DNA from: Chitinophaga solisilvae
GTDB lineage: Bacteria; Bacteroidota; Bacteroidia; Chitinophagales; Chitinophagaceae
Reading direction: 5' to 3'
DNA: 64,000 nucleotides
Assembly (NCBI RefSeq): GCF_009928525.1
Contig: NZ_JAABOK010000001.1
Span: forward strand, 1-64,000
Shown here: piece by piece, positions 16,318-25,685 of the stretch
Position numbering within the stretch: the first letter of the stretch is position 1
Layout of the letters: every line of letters starts with the position of its first letter
Notes under the pieces: model-generated
Seen by the model: only the letters and a program-made list of their open reading frames with translations
Told to the model about the DNA's origin: nothing
Databases searched by the model: none
Made by a program: the position numbers and the translations under genes

Positions 16318-17633
16318 TATAAAAGTTTGTATTCCTGGTGATGCCAGATGCCCAGCGGTTCGTATTCCTTTTCTTTTCCGGTAACGGCCATATGTAATGG
16401 TTCGCCCCCGCTGAAGGCAAGCAGTTGCCAGATGCCCCGGAATCCTTTGCGGACGGGCATCATCTGTTGATGTGCATCCTGCAGCCACCATTGGTTGTTA
16501 TGCCAGACCGGTGTGAGGGAAGCAATCGTATATACGTGATCGTTATACAGGGGAAGTCTGGCGCTGATGGTTGTTTGCGCCGTCAGTACTTCCTGCCAGC
16601 CGGTATATCCATGGAAGGAATGATCCGGTGGCGCCGGCCGCTGTTCCTTGATGAGTGCACGCAGCGGGGCAGCAGAGGGATAGTAAACCAGTTCCGCGCG
16701 GATGGTGCTTCCGGGTGCGGGCATGACCTGCGTAGCGGGCTGGTTACGCACAAAATATTGTAATACCAGCGCGGTACGCCGGGTTTCAAGTCCGTATAGC
16801 CAGTACCGTTCGGTCACGAGCCGGTCTTCTTCCGTCGTCTGTTTACCCAGTACCTGCCAGGTATCTGTAATACCGGCCTGTGTTTTCAGTTCTTCCTGTG
16901 ACTGTGTGAATCCGATGATGCTGCGAATATCCTGCTGCAGTGCGGGTTCCAGTTGTTCCATATGATTGAATCCGTAGATGGACAGGTAAATCCGCAATAG
17001 CTGGTCCATGAAAGCGTGCTGCCAGCCTTCGCGGTAGTAGTTTATTTCAGCCATTTCCCGCAGCATGGCGGCTATTCCCGGCGCCTGTGCGTCAATCATG
17101 CGTTTGGCCATATGTTCAAACGGAGAGGTGCCTTTCTCCGGAATTGTCAGTATACCTCCGCGGATCAGGTCTTTGGTCCAGCGGAGAACCTCTTCCAGTC
17201 CATCGCCGACTTTGCGCTGGCGGGCCTGTTGTCTTCTGGCCTGTGCGGCTTCATCGGCAGGTTTGGCGGGGGCTGCGGCCTCCTGTATTTTCTTTTCCTC
17301 CTTCTCCGCACGTTTGGCCAGCCATTCACTTACCCAGGCCGGTGGCTCCTGTACTGGGAACGATGCTTTTTCCCTGGCGTATAAGAGCAACAGTCCTATC
17401 CCGTGTTTGCAGGGAAACTTGCGGCTGGGACAGCTGCACTTAAAAGCCAGACTGCCGGTATCCACCTGGGTCTGATAGGGTTTGCTGCCGCTGCCCTGGC
17501 ACTCGCCCCACAGGGCCGTTTCACTGACGCCCATTGTCACCCATTTGGCCGGCCGGGCCAGATCCTTGCCTGATTTGCGCGACGACTCATCAGGCGCCAT
17601 GATCAGCACTTGTTCTTCTGTTAGGTTCAGCAT
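16317..17633 (-). CDS. SWIM zinc-finger protein (YehQ-like), first gene of the operon
   Basis: The 438-residue protein carries a SWIM zinc finger, CxCx6CxH, with C66, C68, C75 and H77 (CSCPSRKFPCKHGIGLLLLY). A charged helical stretch at about 110-150 (KRAEKEEKKIQEAAAPAK...) follows, then a domain of unknown function to the end. SWIM fingers bind DNA or proteins. It is the first gene of the six-gene unit reaching to 7317, in which neighbouring genes overlap by one base or are separated by at most 30 bp. The E. coli counterpart in this context is YehQ. Confidence 0.8.
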   Translation of the reverse strand: MLNLTEEQVLIMAPDESSRKSGKDLARPAKWVTMGVSETALWGECQGSGSKPYQTQVDTGSLAFKCSCPSRKFPCKHGIGLLLLYAREKASFPVQEPPAWVSEWLAKRAEKEEKKIQEAAAPAKPADEAAQARRQQARQRKVGDGLEEVLRWTKDLIRGGILTIPEKGTSPFEHMAKRMIDAQAPGIAAMLREMAEINYYREGWQHAFMDQLLRIYLSIYGFNHMEQLEPALQQDIRSIIGFTQSQEELKTQAGITDTWQVLGKQTTEEDRLVTERYWLYGLETRRTALVLQYFVRNQPATQVMPAPGSTIRAELVYYPSAAPLRALIKEQRPAPPDHSFHGYTGWQEVLTAQTTISARLPLYNDHVYTIASLTPVWHNNQWWLQDAHQQMMPVRKGFRGIWQLLAFSGGEPLHMAVTGKEKEYEPLGIWHHQEYKLL

Positions 17634-17740
17634 ATTATACTTGACTTGTCAGATGCAGGAATAATTGGTACTTGATCACAAAACTGCATACGCACATGAT
17701 TGTTGATTGAAAGTACAAATTAAATAATTTCATAAAATAA

Positions 17741-17787
17741 AAGCCAAATATCAAACACTACTACGCAGTGTATTTGATATCTGGCTT
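17741..17787 (-). terminator. Terminator downstream of the suf operon
   Basis: AAGCCAAATATCAAACAC (17741-17758) pairs with GTGTATTTGATATCTGGCTT (17768-17787), with two mismatch/bulge positions and a short loop. Read on the minus strand it is followed by a TTTTATTTT tract. It separates the end of the suf operon (17820) from the start of the SWIM-led operon (17633). Confidence 0.65.
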
Positions 17788-17819
17788 AAATAAATAAAAT
17801 ATTTCTGAAAATATGATCG

Positions 17820-18131
17820 TCAGAGGAAGCCCAGTTCAAGTTTGGCTTCTTCGCTCATCATCTCTTTAGTCCAGGGTGGATCAAAGGTCAGGTGTACGTG
17901 TACGTCTGTAACGCCTTCCACATTTCTCACTTTTTCTTCCACTTCGCGGATGATATCGCCGGCAACGGGGCAGCCGGGAGCGGTGAGGGTCATGTCTATG
18001 TTAACGTTGAAGTTCTCTTTTATCTTAACAGCGTATACCAGTCCCAGTTCCATGATGTTCACGGGAATTTCCGGATCAAACACGGTGCGGAGCTGTGTTT
18101 CTATCTGTTCTCTGATGGTTTCTTCGGTCAT
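17820..18131 (-). CDS. sufT: SufT-like MIP18/DUF59 Fe-S assembly protein
   Basis: This 103-residue protein of the MIP18/DUF59 family includes the conserved block DPEIPVNIMELGLVY (19-33) and the Cys-containing loop MTLTAPGCPVAGDI (51-64). The DPPW segment near 87-90 is also typical. SufT/PaaD-like proteins help mature Fe-S proteins, probably in cluster transfer. It is the last gene of the suf operon and overlaps the sufE stop region by 4 bp (start 18131, sufE end 18128), so the two are coupled. Confidence 0.85.
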   Translation of the reverse strand: MTEETIREQIETQLRTVFDPEIPVNIMELGLVYAVKIKENFNVNIDMTLTAPGCPVAGDIIREVEEKVRNVEGVTDVHVHLTFDPPWTKEMMSEEAKLELGFL

Positions 18132-18556
18132 GACTGATTGGTTTTGGCCTGATAAGCTACTGCATACAATTTCATTTGTTTGAGCATGCTGAGCAATCCG
18201 TTGGAGCGGGTGGGAGACAGGTGGCTGCTGAGTCCGATGGAGTCTATAAAATATACGTCAGCGGAGGCAATTTCCTGCGGTGTATGACCGGAAAGTACAT
18301 GTATCATGAGACTGACGAGTCCTTTGGTAATCACCGCATCGCTGTCGCCCGTGAAAAAAAGTTTACCGTCTTTCAGCTCCGTGTGCAGCCACACGCGTGA
18401 CTGGCATCCTTTAATCAGGTTCTCCGGTGTTTTGTATACATCTGCGATGAGCGGCAAATCCTTACCCAGCTGGATGATATATTCATATTTATCTTCCCAG
18501 TTGCTCATCAGCTCAAAATCTGATTTTATCTCTTCCTGTATTTCGTTGATCGTCAT
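18128..18556 (-). CDS. sufE: SufE cysteine desulfuration protein
   Basis: A 142-residue SufE-family protein. The sulfur-accepting cysteine is C51 in LIKGCQSRVWL, and the following ITKGLVSLMIHVLSGHTPQEI is family-typical. SufE takes persulfide sulfur from SufS and passes it to the SufBCD scaffold. It sits 17 bp downstream of sufS, within the operon, as is usual. Confidence 0.95.
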   Translation of the reverse strand: MTINEIQEEIKSDFELMSNWEDKYEYIIQLGKDLPLIADVYKTPENLIKGCQSRVWLHTELKDGKLFFTGDSDAVITKGLVSLMIHVLSGHTPQEIASADVYFIDSIGLSSHLSPTRSNGLLSMLKQMKLYAVAYQAKTNQS

Positions 18557-18573
18557 AATCGGTATTCGCCTGT

Positions 18574-19821
18574 TTACAGCAACATGGAAGCGGCTCTCCT
18601 GATACCTGCCACCAGTTTGTCTATTTCTTCCGTTGTGTTATAGAAGGAGAGGGAAGCGCGCACGGTGCCGGGGATCTGGAATAAATCCATCAGCGGCTCG
18701 GTGCAGTGGTGTCCTGTTCTTACCGCAATCCCTTGCTGGTCGAGCAGTTCGCCCATATCGAACGGGTGAATGTTGTGTACCAGGAAGGAGATGGCGCCGC
18801 TTCTGTGCGCTGCGTCGCCGATAAAGCGGATACCGTCTATACCGCGCAGCTGCTCCAGTGCATAGGCGAGCAGCTGCTCTTCCCATTGCTGGATTTTTTC
18901 AATGCCTGTCTGCTGCAGGTATTGAATAGCAGCGCCCAGCCCGATAGCGCCGGCGATATGCGGGGTGCCGGCTTCAAATTTATAGGGCAGTTCGTTATAG
19001 ATGGTTTTGGCAAAAGTTACGGTCTTTATCATATCGCCGCCGCCCTGGTAGGGAGGCAGTTTATTGAGCCATTCGGTAGTGCCGTACAGTACGCCGGTAC
19101 CGGTAGGACCGTATATTTTATGCCCGGAGAAGGCGAGGAAATCAGGTTTCAGCGCCTGCACGTCAATGCTGATATGCTGCACCGCCTGTGCGGCGTCGAG
19201 CAGTACCGGAATATTCCGTGCATGCGCCAGTGTGATGATGTCCTGTACCGGGTTGATGGTGCCCATTGTATTGGAAACATAGGTAACCGCCACTATTTTC
19301 ACGGTATCATCCAGCATGGCTTCGAAGGTGTCCATACGCAGTTCCCCTTTTTCGTTGATGGGAATCACTTTCAGGGTAGCGCCGGATTCTTCGCAGGCAA
19401 TCTGCCAGGGAACGATATTGGAATGATGTTCCATGGCGGAGATGATAACGCTGTCGCCGGCTTTGAGAAAGCGGCGGCTGAAGGTATTGGCTACCAGGTT
19501 GATGGCGTCAGTAGTGCCTTTAGTGAAGATCACTTCATGAGAATGCGCTGCATTGATATAACCGGCCACGATGTGGCGGGCTTTTTCGTATGCATCGGTA
19601 GCCACCTGGCTGAGGCGGTGTACGCCGCGGTGCACATTGCTGTTGTATTCTTCGTAATAGCGGGATTCCGTATCTATTACAACCTGTGGCTTCTGCGTGG
19701 TAGCCCCGTTGTCGAGGTATACCAGCGGTTTGCCGTGTACCTGTTGCTGAAGGATCGGAAAATCTTTCCTGATCCTGGCCACATCCAGGTCCGCGGTGAC
19801 TATGTTAGCAATATGTTCCAT
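18574..19821 (-). CDS. sufS: SufS cysteine desulfurase
   Basis: A 415-residue PLP-dependent class V aminotransferase-fold enzyme of the SufS (group II) type. The PLP lysine is K235 in AFSGHKIYGPTGTG, and the active-site cysteine is C373 in RTGHHCTEPLM. Both the length and the short active-site loop fit SufS rather than IscS. It converts L-cysteine to alanine and an enzyme persulfide that is handed to SufE. It follows sufD by 11 bp on the minus strand. Confidence 0.96.
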   Translation of the reverse strand: MEHIANIVTADLDVARIRKDFPILQQQVHGKPLVYLDNGATTQKPQVVIDTESRYYEEYNSNVHRGVHRLSQVATDAYEKARHIVAGYINAAHSHEVIFTKGTTDAINLVANTFSRRFLKAGDSVIISAMEHHSNIVPWQIACEESGATLKVIPINEKGELRMDTFEAMLDDTVKIVAVTYVSNTMGTINPVQDIITLAHARNIPVLLDAAQAVQHISIDVQALKPDFLAFSGHKIYGPTGTGVLYGTTEWLNKLPPYQGGGDMIKTVTFAKTIYNELPYKFEAGTPHIAGAIGLGAAIQYLQQTGIEKIQQWEEQLLAYALEQLRGIDGIRFIGDAAHRSGAISFLVHNIHPFDMGELLDQQGIAVRTGHHCTEPLMDLFQIPGTVRASLSFYNTTEEIDKLVAGIRRAASMLL

Positions 19822-19832
19822 CGTTGGGTTTT

Positions 19833-21149
19833 TTAGTTGTTCATGATAGCCGCGATCTGTTCCTGCAGGTAATGTTGCAGGGCCGGGATCTTCACTTCGT
19901 TGGTGATATCATGGGAGAATGCATTTACCATCAGCGCTTTGGCGGCGTCTTCGCCGATACCGCGGGAGCGCAGGTAGAACATGGATTCTTCGCTGAACTG
20001 GCCGGCGGTAAAGCCATGGCTGCATTTCACGTCGTCTGCATAAATTTCCAGCTGTGGCTGGGAATTGATATCAGCTTTATTACCGAGCAGCAGGTTATTG
20101 TTCTGCTGGAAGGCGTTTGTTTTCTGTGCTTCCTGGTGAACGAGGATTCTGCCGGTGAATACGCCGTTGGCGGAATCGAGCAGTACGCCTTTATATAGTT
20201 CATTGCTGTTGCAGTTCGGCATGATGTGATCCATATAGGTATGATTATCTACATGCTGACTTTTATCGGCAATGTACAGGCCGTTCAGGTTGGTTTCCGT
20301 ATAGCTGCCGTTAAGCGCAACGCTCAGGTTGTTGCGGGTAAACGGTGTGCCGGGAAGGGTGAAGTTGAAGTGATGGTAACGGCTGTTGGCATGTTGCTGT
20401 GCAGCGGTAGTATGTACTTCGCGGAAGTTTTCATTTCCCTGCTGTATGTTGTAATGCCACAGTTCTGCATTTTCTTCGATCACTGTTTCCAGTACGCTGT
20501 TGGCAAAAGCTACGGTATTGGTATCCGGATGGATGGTGCTTTCGATGACGGTAGCGGCGGCATTTCTGTTCAGCACCCACAGGTGGCGGGGTTGAATGAA
20601 TGCGTGGGTACCGGACGTATATACGTTAACGATATGTACGGGTTTATCGATTACCGCGTTGGCAGCCAGCTCTATGTACAGGCCGTCAGCAAAGAGGGCG
20701 GTGTTCAGGGCAGCGAGCGATTCGCCGCTGAGGTGCGGCTGCTTGTTGAACCAGTTAACAAAACCGGGCGCCTGCGTATGCGCGCTGAGTGCGCCGATGG
20801 TGATGCCTTTACCGGCAGGCAGTTCGGAAATATCCGCCTGCAGGTGTCCGTTTACCAGTACGATGCGGTAGCAGTCCAGCTGCGGGATGGCTGCCTTTTC
20901 TGTTACAGAGGCCGGCACGGTGGCAGCAGCCGTCAGTAATTCGTATGGATATTCCTTCAGGAAACGCTGAATATTGGTATAGCGCCAGGCTTCCGTTTTA
21001 AGGGTAGGAAGTCCGAGGGCCGAAAAGCGGTCCAGTGCCTCCCGGCGGATGCACTGCAATTCGTCCTGCGCAGGGCTTACCTGTGCCGACAATGCATTTA
21101 CATCTTCTGTTATCGCCTGGTAAAAAGGCATTGTAATATCACTAGTCAT
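19833..21149 (-). CDS. sufD: SufD Fe-S scaffold subunit
   Basis: From the ATG at 21149 this is a 438-residue SufD protein of the SufBD family. C-terminal landmarks include VLLDSANGVFTGRILVHQEAQKT and KADINSQPQLEIYADDVKCSHG, then AKALMVNAFSHDI. SufD pairs with SufB and SufC2 to form the scaffold and is needed for iron acquisition. The frame extends 19 codons upstream to 21206, but the ATG at 21149 (MTSDITMPFYQAI) fits the family N-terminus better. The gap to sufC is 72 bp with this start. Confidence 0.94.
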   Translation of the reverse strand: MTSDITMPFYQAITEDVNALSAQVSPAQDELQCIRREALDRFSALGLPTLKTEAWRYTNIQRFLKEYPYELLTAAATVPASVTEKAAIPQLDCYRIVLVNGHLQADISELPAGKGITIGALSAHTQAPGFVNWFNKQPHLSGESLAALNTALFADGLYIELAANAVIDKPVHIVNVYTSGTHAFIQPRHLWVLNRNAAATVIESTIHPDTNTVAFANSVLETVIEENAELWHYNIQQGNENFREVHTTAAQQHANSRYHHFNFTLPGTPFTRNNLSVALNGSYTETNLNGLYIADKSQHVDNHTYMDHIMPNCNSNELYKGVLLDSANGVFTGRILVHQEAQKTNAFQQNNNLLLGNKADINSQPQLEIYADDVKCSHGFTAGQFSEESMFYLRSRGIGEDAAKALMVNAFSHDITNEVKIPALQHYLQEQIAAIMNN

Positions 21150-21221
21150 AATGTTGCTAATAATTTGAATCTCGAACGGTGAATGCCGTTGTGTACCAGC
21201 GGTCATCCATAACTATCTGTC

Positions 21222-21986
21222 TTAAACCGACTCTTTCAGGTGTAATTCTTCCTTCAGCCAGTCGTATCCTCTTTCTTCCAGTTCCAGCGCCAGTTCTTTG
21301 GTGCCGGTTTTGATGATGCGGCCGTTGTACAGTACGTGAACGAAGTCAGGTACGATGTATTCGAGCAGGCGCTGATAGTGGGTAATTACCACGAAAGATT
21401 TTTCCGCGTCACGGAGTTTGTTGACACCGTTGGAAACGATACGGAGTGCATCGATATCCAGACCGGAATCTGTTTCATCCAGGATAGCCAGCTGCGGATC
21501 GAGCATAGCCAGCTGAAATATTTCGTTGCGTTTCTTCTCACCACCGCTGAAACCTTCGTTGAGGGAACGGTTCATCAGGTTGGCGTTGAAGTCTACCAGC
21601 TGTTGTTTTTCCTTGGTCAGTTTCAGGAACTCTCTTCCTTCCAGCGCCGGCAGACCTTTATAGGTTCTGATTTCGTTCAGGGCTGTTTTCAGGAAGTTGA
21701 GGTTGGATACACCGGGAATTTCAACCGGATATTGAAAAGCCAGGAATACCCCTTCGCGGGCGCGGTCTTCCGGAGACATGTCCAGGAGATTTTTACCGTT
21801 GAACCATACTTCCCCTTCGGTTACTGTATAGTTTTCGCGTCCGGCGAGTACAGAAGCCAGAGAGCTTTTTCCGGAGCCGTTAGGTCCCATGATGGCATGC
21901 ATTTCGCCTTTGCCTATTTCGAGGTTGATGCCCTTCAGAATTTGTTTCCCTTCTACTTCTGCGTGCAGATTTTTAATCGTCAGCAT
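21222..21986 (-). CDS. sufC: SufC ATPase
   Basis: A 254-residue ABC ATPase with Walker A GPNGSGKS (34-41), signature FSGGEKKRNE and Walker B LAILDETDSGLDID. The SufC-specific NEGFSGGEKKRNEI sequence identifies it. SufC dimerises upon ATP binding and drives conformational change of SufBD during cluster assembly. It lies between sufB (44 bp upstream) and sufD. Confidence 0.97.
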   Translation of the reverse strand: MLTIKNLHAEVEGKQILKGINLEIGKGEMHAIMGPNGSGKSSLASVLAGRENYTVTEGEVWFNGKNLLDMSPEDRAREGVFLAFQYPVEIPGVSNLNFLKTALNEIRTYKGLPALEGREFLKLTKEKQQLVDFNANLMNRSLNEGFSGGEKKRNEIFQLAMLDPQLAILDETDSGLDIDALRIVSNGVNKLRDAEKSFVVITHYQRLLEYIVPDFVHVLYNGRIIKTGTKELALELEERGYDWLKEELHLKESV

Positions 21987-22030
21987 GATTGTTTTATTTC
22001 GTTCTGTATGTTATTAATTGGATAAGCGAA

Positions 22031-23476
22031 TTATCCAACGCTTCCTTCAAGTGTAATAGATAAAAGTTTCTGTGCTTCCACGGCGAACTCCATCGGGAGT
22101 TGGTTCAGCACTTCCTTCACGTAGCCGTTTACGATGAGCGCCACTGCTTTTTCGGTATCGATACCGCGGGCGTTCAGGTAGAAGATCTGGTCTTCTCCGA
22201 TTTTGGAGGTAGTAGCTTCGTGTTCGATCATCGCGGTTTTATTGCGTGATTCGATGTACGGGAAGGTATGAGAACCGCATTGGTTGCCTATCAGCAGGGA
22301 ATCGCACTGGGTAAAGTTACGGGCATTGTCTGCGCGTGGCCCTACCGCTACCAGGCCGCGATAGCTGTTATCGCCGCGGCCGGCGGAGATACCTTTGGAA
22401 ATGATACGGCTTTTGGTACCTTTTCCGATATGGTGGATTTTAGTGCCGGTGTCTGCAATCTGTTTGTTGCGTACAACAGCCACGGAGTAGAATTCGCCTT
22501 CTGAGTAATCGCCCTGGAGGATAACGCTGGGGTATTTCCAGGTGATGGCGGAACCGGTTTCCACCTGTGTCCAGGATATCTTGCTGGCGTTGCCTTTGCA
22601 GATACCTCTTTTGGTTACGAAGTTGTATATACCGCCTTTACCGTCTTTATCACCGGGATACCAGTTCTGTACGGTAGAGTATTTGATTTCGGCATGATCC
22701 ATGGCTACCAGTTCTACCACAGCGGCGTGGAGCTGGTTTTCATCGCGCATGGGAGCGGTGCAGCCTTCCAGGTAGCTTACGTAGCTGCCTTCGTCTGCCA
22801 CGATGAGGGTACGTTCAAACTGGCCGGTGTTCTGGGCATTGATACGGAAGTAGGTGCTCAGTTCCATCGGGCAGCGTACGCCTTTGGGAATGTAGGTGAA
22901 AGAACCATCGGAAAAAACCGCTGAGTTCAGTGCCGCGAAGATATTGTCTGAATGCGGAACAACAGTGCCAAGGTATTTTCTTACCAGATCCGGATATTCC
23001 TGTACGGCTTCCCCGAAAGAGCAGAAGATAACGCCCATTTCCTTCAGTTTACCTTTAAAGGTGGTAGCTACGGAAACGCTGTCAAATACAGCATCTACTG
23101 CTACGCCTGCCAGTGCTTTCTGTTCATTCAGGGGAATGCCCAGTTTTTCAAAGGTAGCCAGCAGTTCCGGATCTACTTCATCCAGGCTGTTCAGTTGTTT
23201 CTTTTTGCGCGGAGCGGCGTAATAGGAGAGGGCCTGCAGGTCCAGTTCCGGCATTTCAAAATGCTGCCATTTCGGGAACTGCATTTTCTTGAATGCCGCA
23301 AATCCTTTCAGACGCCATTCCAGCAGCCATTCAGGCTCATTCTTCTTAGCAGAAATAAAACGGATGATATCTTCATTTAACCCCGGAGGAGCTATATCCA
23401 TTTCAATATCAGTGGTAAAGCCAAACTCATACTCCTTATTGGCTATATCATCTATTATTTCGTTACTGTTCATCAT
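22031..23476 (-). CDS. sufB: SufB Fe-S scaffold subunit
   Basis: A 481-residue SufB protein. Family-specific stretches are [59 protein letters not shown] and [18 protein letters not shown]. The length is the usual one for SufB. It forms the catalytic scaffold with SufC and SufD where the nascent cluster is built. The gene starts 13 bp after the SufA-like gene ends, so it is in the same transcript. Confidence 0.97.
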   Translation of the reverse strand: MMNSNEIIDDIANKEYEFGFTTDIEMDIAPPGLNEDIIRFISAKKNEPEWLLEWRLKGFAAFKKMQFPKWQHFEMPELDLQALSYYAAPRKKKQLNSLDEVDPELLATFEKLGIPLNEQKALAGVAVDAVFDSVSVATTFKGKLKEMGVIFCSFGEAVQEYPDLVRKYLGTVVPHSDNIFAALNSAVFSDGSFTYIPKGVRCPMELSTYFRINAQNTGQFERTLIVADEGSYVSYLEGCTAPMRDENQLHAAVVELVAMDHAEIKYSTVQNWYPGDKDGKGGIYNFVTKRGICKGNASKISWTQVETGSAITWKYPSVILQGDYSEGEFYSVAVVRNKQIADTGTKIHHIGKGTKSRIISKGISAGRGDNSYRGLVAVGPRADNARNFTQCDSLLIGNQCGSHTFPYIESRNKTAMIEHEATTSKIGEDQIFYLNARGIDTEKAVALIVNGYVKEVLNQLPMEFAVEAQKLLSITLEGSVG

Positions 23477-23489
23477 ACGGTATTAATAT

Positions 23490-23816
23490 TTATACAGCAA
23501 AGCTTTCGCCGCAGCTGCATGTTCTTGTAGCATTCGGATTGTTGAAGAAAAGGCCTTTGCCATTCAGGCCGTCGGAGTAGTCCAGTTCCGTACCATACAG
23601 GTATAACAGGCTTTTCATCTGTACCACTACCTTTACGCCTTTGTCTTCGAAAATCTGGTCGCCTTCTTCTTCTGTTGATTCAAATTTCAGTACATATTCA
23701 AGTCCTGAACAGCCGCCGCCCTTTACGCCAACTCTGACGAAGGTTCCGGGAGCATGATGTTCTTTTTCCATCAGCTCTTTAATATATACTCCTGCTTTTT
23801 CTGAAACGGTGATCAT
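23490..23816 (-). CDS. sufA: SufA/IscA-family Fe-S carrier
   Basis: A 108-residue HesB/IscA-type carrier with the three conserved cysteines C36 (GGGCSGLEY), C100 and C102 (RTCSCGESF). A-type carriers receive clusters from SufBCD and deliver them to apoproteins. The separation from the upstream FMN reductase-like gene is 63 bp and I see no convincing promoter in it, so the carrier probably belongs to the same transcript. IscA and SufA cannot be told apart by sequence alone; the context favours SufA. Confidence 0.92.
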   Translation of the reverse strand: MITVSEKAGVYIKELMEKEHHAPGTFVRVGVKGGGCSGLEYVLKFESTEEEGDQIFEDKGVKVVVQMKSLLYLYGTELDYSDGLNGKGLFFNNPNATRTCSCGESFAV

Positions 23817-23879
23817 AATTCAGCACATTTTTAATAATGATGCAGACGGGTAGTCTGACAAAAAATTGCATTCCGGTGA

Positions 23880-24449
23880 TTAAACTGCAGTAGCCGCCAC
23901 CACATGGGATTTGGCAGCACACAGCAATTGTACCATCATATCCAGCTTGTTTTTATAAAACGCACTAAACCCGCTGTTGTGCGGGTCATAAAGGTTGTCT
24001 TTCAGTATCGGCAGGGAATAAGGTAACACCCAGGCTCTCAGTGCTTTGGCCACAGCGTCCATGGCATTGATGCCCTGCATGGCCTGTGTGCCGTCTGCCC
24101 AGGAGAGCAAAGCTACAACCTTTCCGGTTAAATACGGCCGTTGGTGTTTGCTGGTAAGCTCCAGCCAGTCCAGGCAGTTCTTCATCGCACCCGTCATGCC
24201 GCCATGATACAGCGGCGTCATCCAGATCTGCAGATCTGCCTTACAGAAAGCATTACACATCGCGGTAACCGCTTCCGGTTTCTTCGCTGCTTCTTCTATG
24301 GAAAAGAACGGAATATTGGCTTCGCCAAGGTTGAGGATCTCAGGTGAAAAATGCTGCTCTTTCAACGCTTCCCCCAGATATGATGCCAGCCTGTTGGAGG
24401 TAGCATACGGACGATCATCTATCGAACCATTAAATATCAGTACGTTCAT
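23880..24449 (-). CDS. NAD(P)H-dependent FMN reductase-like flavoprotein, first gene of the suf transcript
   Basis: A 189-residue flavodoxin-fold protein of the NADPH-dependent FMN reductase family. The phosphate-binding N-terminus is VLIFNGSIDDRPYATSNRLA, and the flavin-contacting segment is MTPLYHGGMTGAMKNCLDWLE near 77-97. These enzymes reduce FMN, quinones or metal complexes with NAD(P)H. It is the gene directly behind the suf promoter/operator at 24552-24598 and 63 bp ahead of sufA. A role in supplying electrons or mobilising ferric iron for cluster assembly is an attractive inference, not shown by sequence. The leader 24450-24550 holds AAATCTC/CTAAATCC semi-palindromes but no gene. Confidence 0.8.
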   Translation of the reverse strand: MNVLIFNGSIDDRPYATSNRLASYLGEALKEQHFSPEILNLGEANIPFFSIEEAAKKPEAVTAMCNAFCKADLQIWMTPLYHGGMTGAMKNCLDWLELTSKHQRPYLTGKVVALLSWADGTQAMQGINAMDAVAKALRAWVLPYSLPILKDNLYDPHNSGFSAFYKNKLDMMVQLLCAAKSHVVAATAV

Positions 24450-24551
24450 TAATACTTAGGATTTAGAGATTTAAAAGGTTGTGAGATTTAAACGCGATGA
24501 TTTAGCCCTTACAATCACCTAAAAATCCCAGAATCTTTTTTAAGCTGCTAC

Positions 24552-24598
24552 AAAATTACGACATTTGAGAATAAAACAAGTAATAACTTGGAAAATTA
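24552..24598 (-). promoter_or_regulatory. suf promoter with palindromic operator CAAGTAATAACTTG
   Basis: On the minus strand a TTG is followed after 18 bp by TAATTTTG, a near-perfect Bacteroidota promoter pointing at the FMN reductase/suf genes. The -33 TTG is the end of the inverted repeat CAAGT-AATA-ACTTG at 24577-24590, so a bound regulator would block the polymerase. The 47-bp unit recurs at 25686-25732 with 45 of 47 identities. SufR of cyanobacteria also binds a short inverted repeat at the suf promoter, which supports the reading. Confidence 0.65.
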
Positions 24599-24958
24599 AA
24601 CTGATTCAGGGTAAGATTCTTTGTAAATAATCACTGGAATAGCATAAATATCTAAAAATCATTTTGTTAAGATATTATTCCAGATTTGTATATCGACGGG
24701 CCGGATGGCAGCGCCTGCTTTTTTAATGACCAGATATGGCGCCATAACGGGTATCAGTCCGCAAAGATAGTTATAAGCACCACAATATACAAGGCCCCTC
24801 CGCCAGGCACCAAAACTGCACAGGCTGCTATGCAGCCATGTTCAGCCATAACCCCAATGTTCAGTTTGTTCATTCCCGGATGCCTGTTCCTGCTATTTTA
24901 ATATTTGCGTTATTTGCGGATGTCCCCGTTATTAACTCCCGGCCATTAATCAGCTTAT

Positions 24959-25522
24959 ATGAACAGACCACCGGTATTCCGTTTTACAGCCAGCATCATG
25001 ACGCTTATATGCTGCCTGCTTTTTTGCAGTATACCCTATATACAGGCATCACCGCCGCAACCCGGACGCGGCTGGCGCGGCATCCCCTGGGGCGCCTCAG
25101 AAGCGGACGTAATCCGGATACTGGGAAATGAAGTGGTGAAAAATCCGGAGTTCGGACCTGAATTCAATAAAAGCAATAACTACATTCCCCTCAAAATCCC
25201 CCAATACACCCTTTCCGGAGAACCTTTTATCGTATACTTTGTATTTGACAGGCGTACCAGCGGGCTCGCGGCTATCCGTATGCAGAAATATAACCCGGCT
25301 GACATCATCCGGCTGTTTGATAGCCTGGAACGCCTCCTGACCGGCAAATACGGGCAGCCGGAACGGATACCCGGGACCGGCCCCAGGAAAGCGGTATGGA
25401 ACCTGCAGGAGATGCTGATCACCCTGGTGGCAACGGATCATAGCAGCATCGGTTTATCCAAAGACATCTGTATCTGGTATAACCCTCCCCGGACCATCCG
25501 GTCAGACACCGATAAATTATAA
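24959..25522 (+). CDS. Secreted protein of unknown function
   Basis: A 187-residue protein with a signal peptide (residues 1-30, cleavage probably after IQA). The mature part starts with a PGRGWRGIPWGASEADVIRILG motif; that WGxSxxDV pattern is shared by a class of small secreted bacterial proteins, but I cannot name the family. The rest is predicted mixed alpha/beta (YIPLKIPQYTLSGEPFIVYFVF; LTGKYGQPERIPG). It lies alone between the suf promoter and the SufR-like gene. The 24600-24958 stretch before it shows no other gene. Confidence 0.6.
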   Translation: MNRPPVFRFTASIMTLICCLLFCSIPYIQASPPQPGRGWRGIPWGASEADVIRILGNEVVKNPEFGPEFNKSNNYIPLKIPQYTLSGEPFIVYFVFDRRTSGLAAIRMQKYNPADIIRLFDSLERLLTGKYGQPERIPGTGPRKAVWNLQEMLITLVATDHSSIGLSKDICIWYNPPRTIRSDTDKL

Positions 25523-25563
25523 AAATCAATATTCTTTAACAGGAAGTTGTTCTTCTTTACCGG

Positions 25564-25591
25564 TTGATTTCAGCCGAATTAACTACCTTTG
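25564..25591 (+). promoter_or_regulatory. Bacteroidota promoter of the SufR-like gene
   Basis: TTG at 25564-25566 and TACCTTTG at 25584-25591, separated by 17 bp, match the TTG-N17-20-TAnnTTTG promoter pattern. The predicted transcript starts near 25598 and would carry a leader of about 120 bases that contains the operator copy at 25686-25732. Confidence 0.55.
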
Positions 25592-25685
25592 TGCCATTAA
25601 TTCAATCTCCGGTCTAATTTTCAGACTCCAAAAATTCAAAAACTCTTAAAGAAGGCGACTGTTGCGCGGTTTGGATATTACCGGG

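Noticed and set aside
16318-16491. 58-codon N-terminal extension of the DUF5691 gene
   Set aside because: It lies within the SWIM gene and lacks family-like residues; the TAATG overlap at 16317 marks the true start.
18706-19836. Long open frame antisense to sufS (376 codons)
   Set aside because: The sense frame is an unmistakable SufS with PLP lysine and active-site cysteine; the antisense product is Gly/His-rich without a family.
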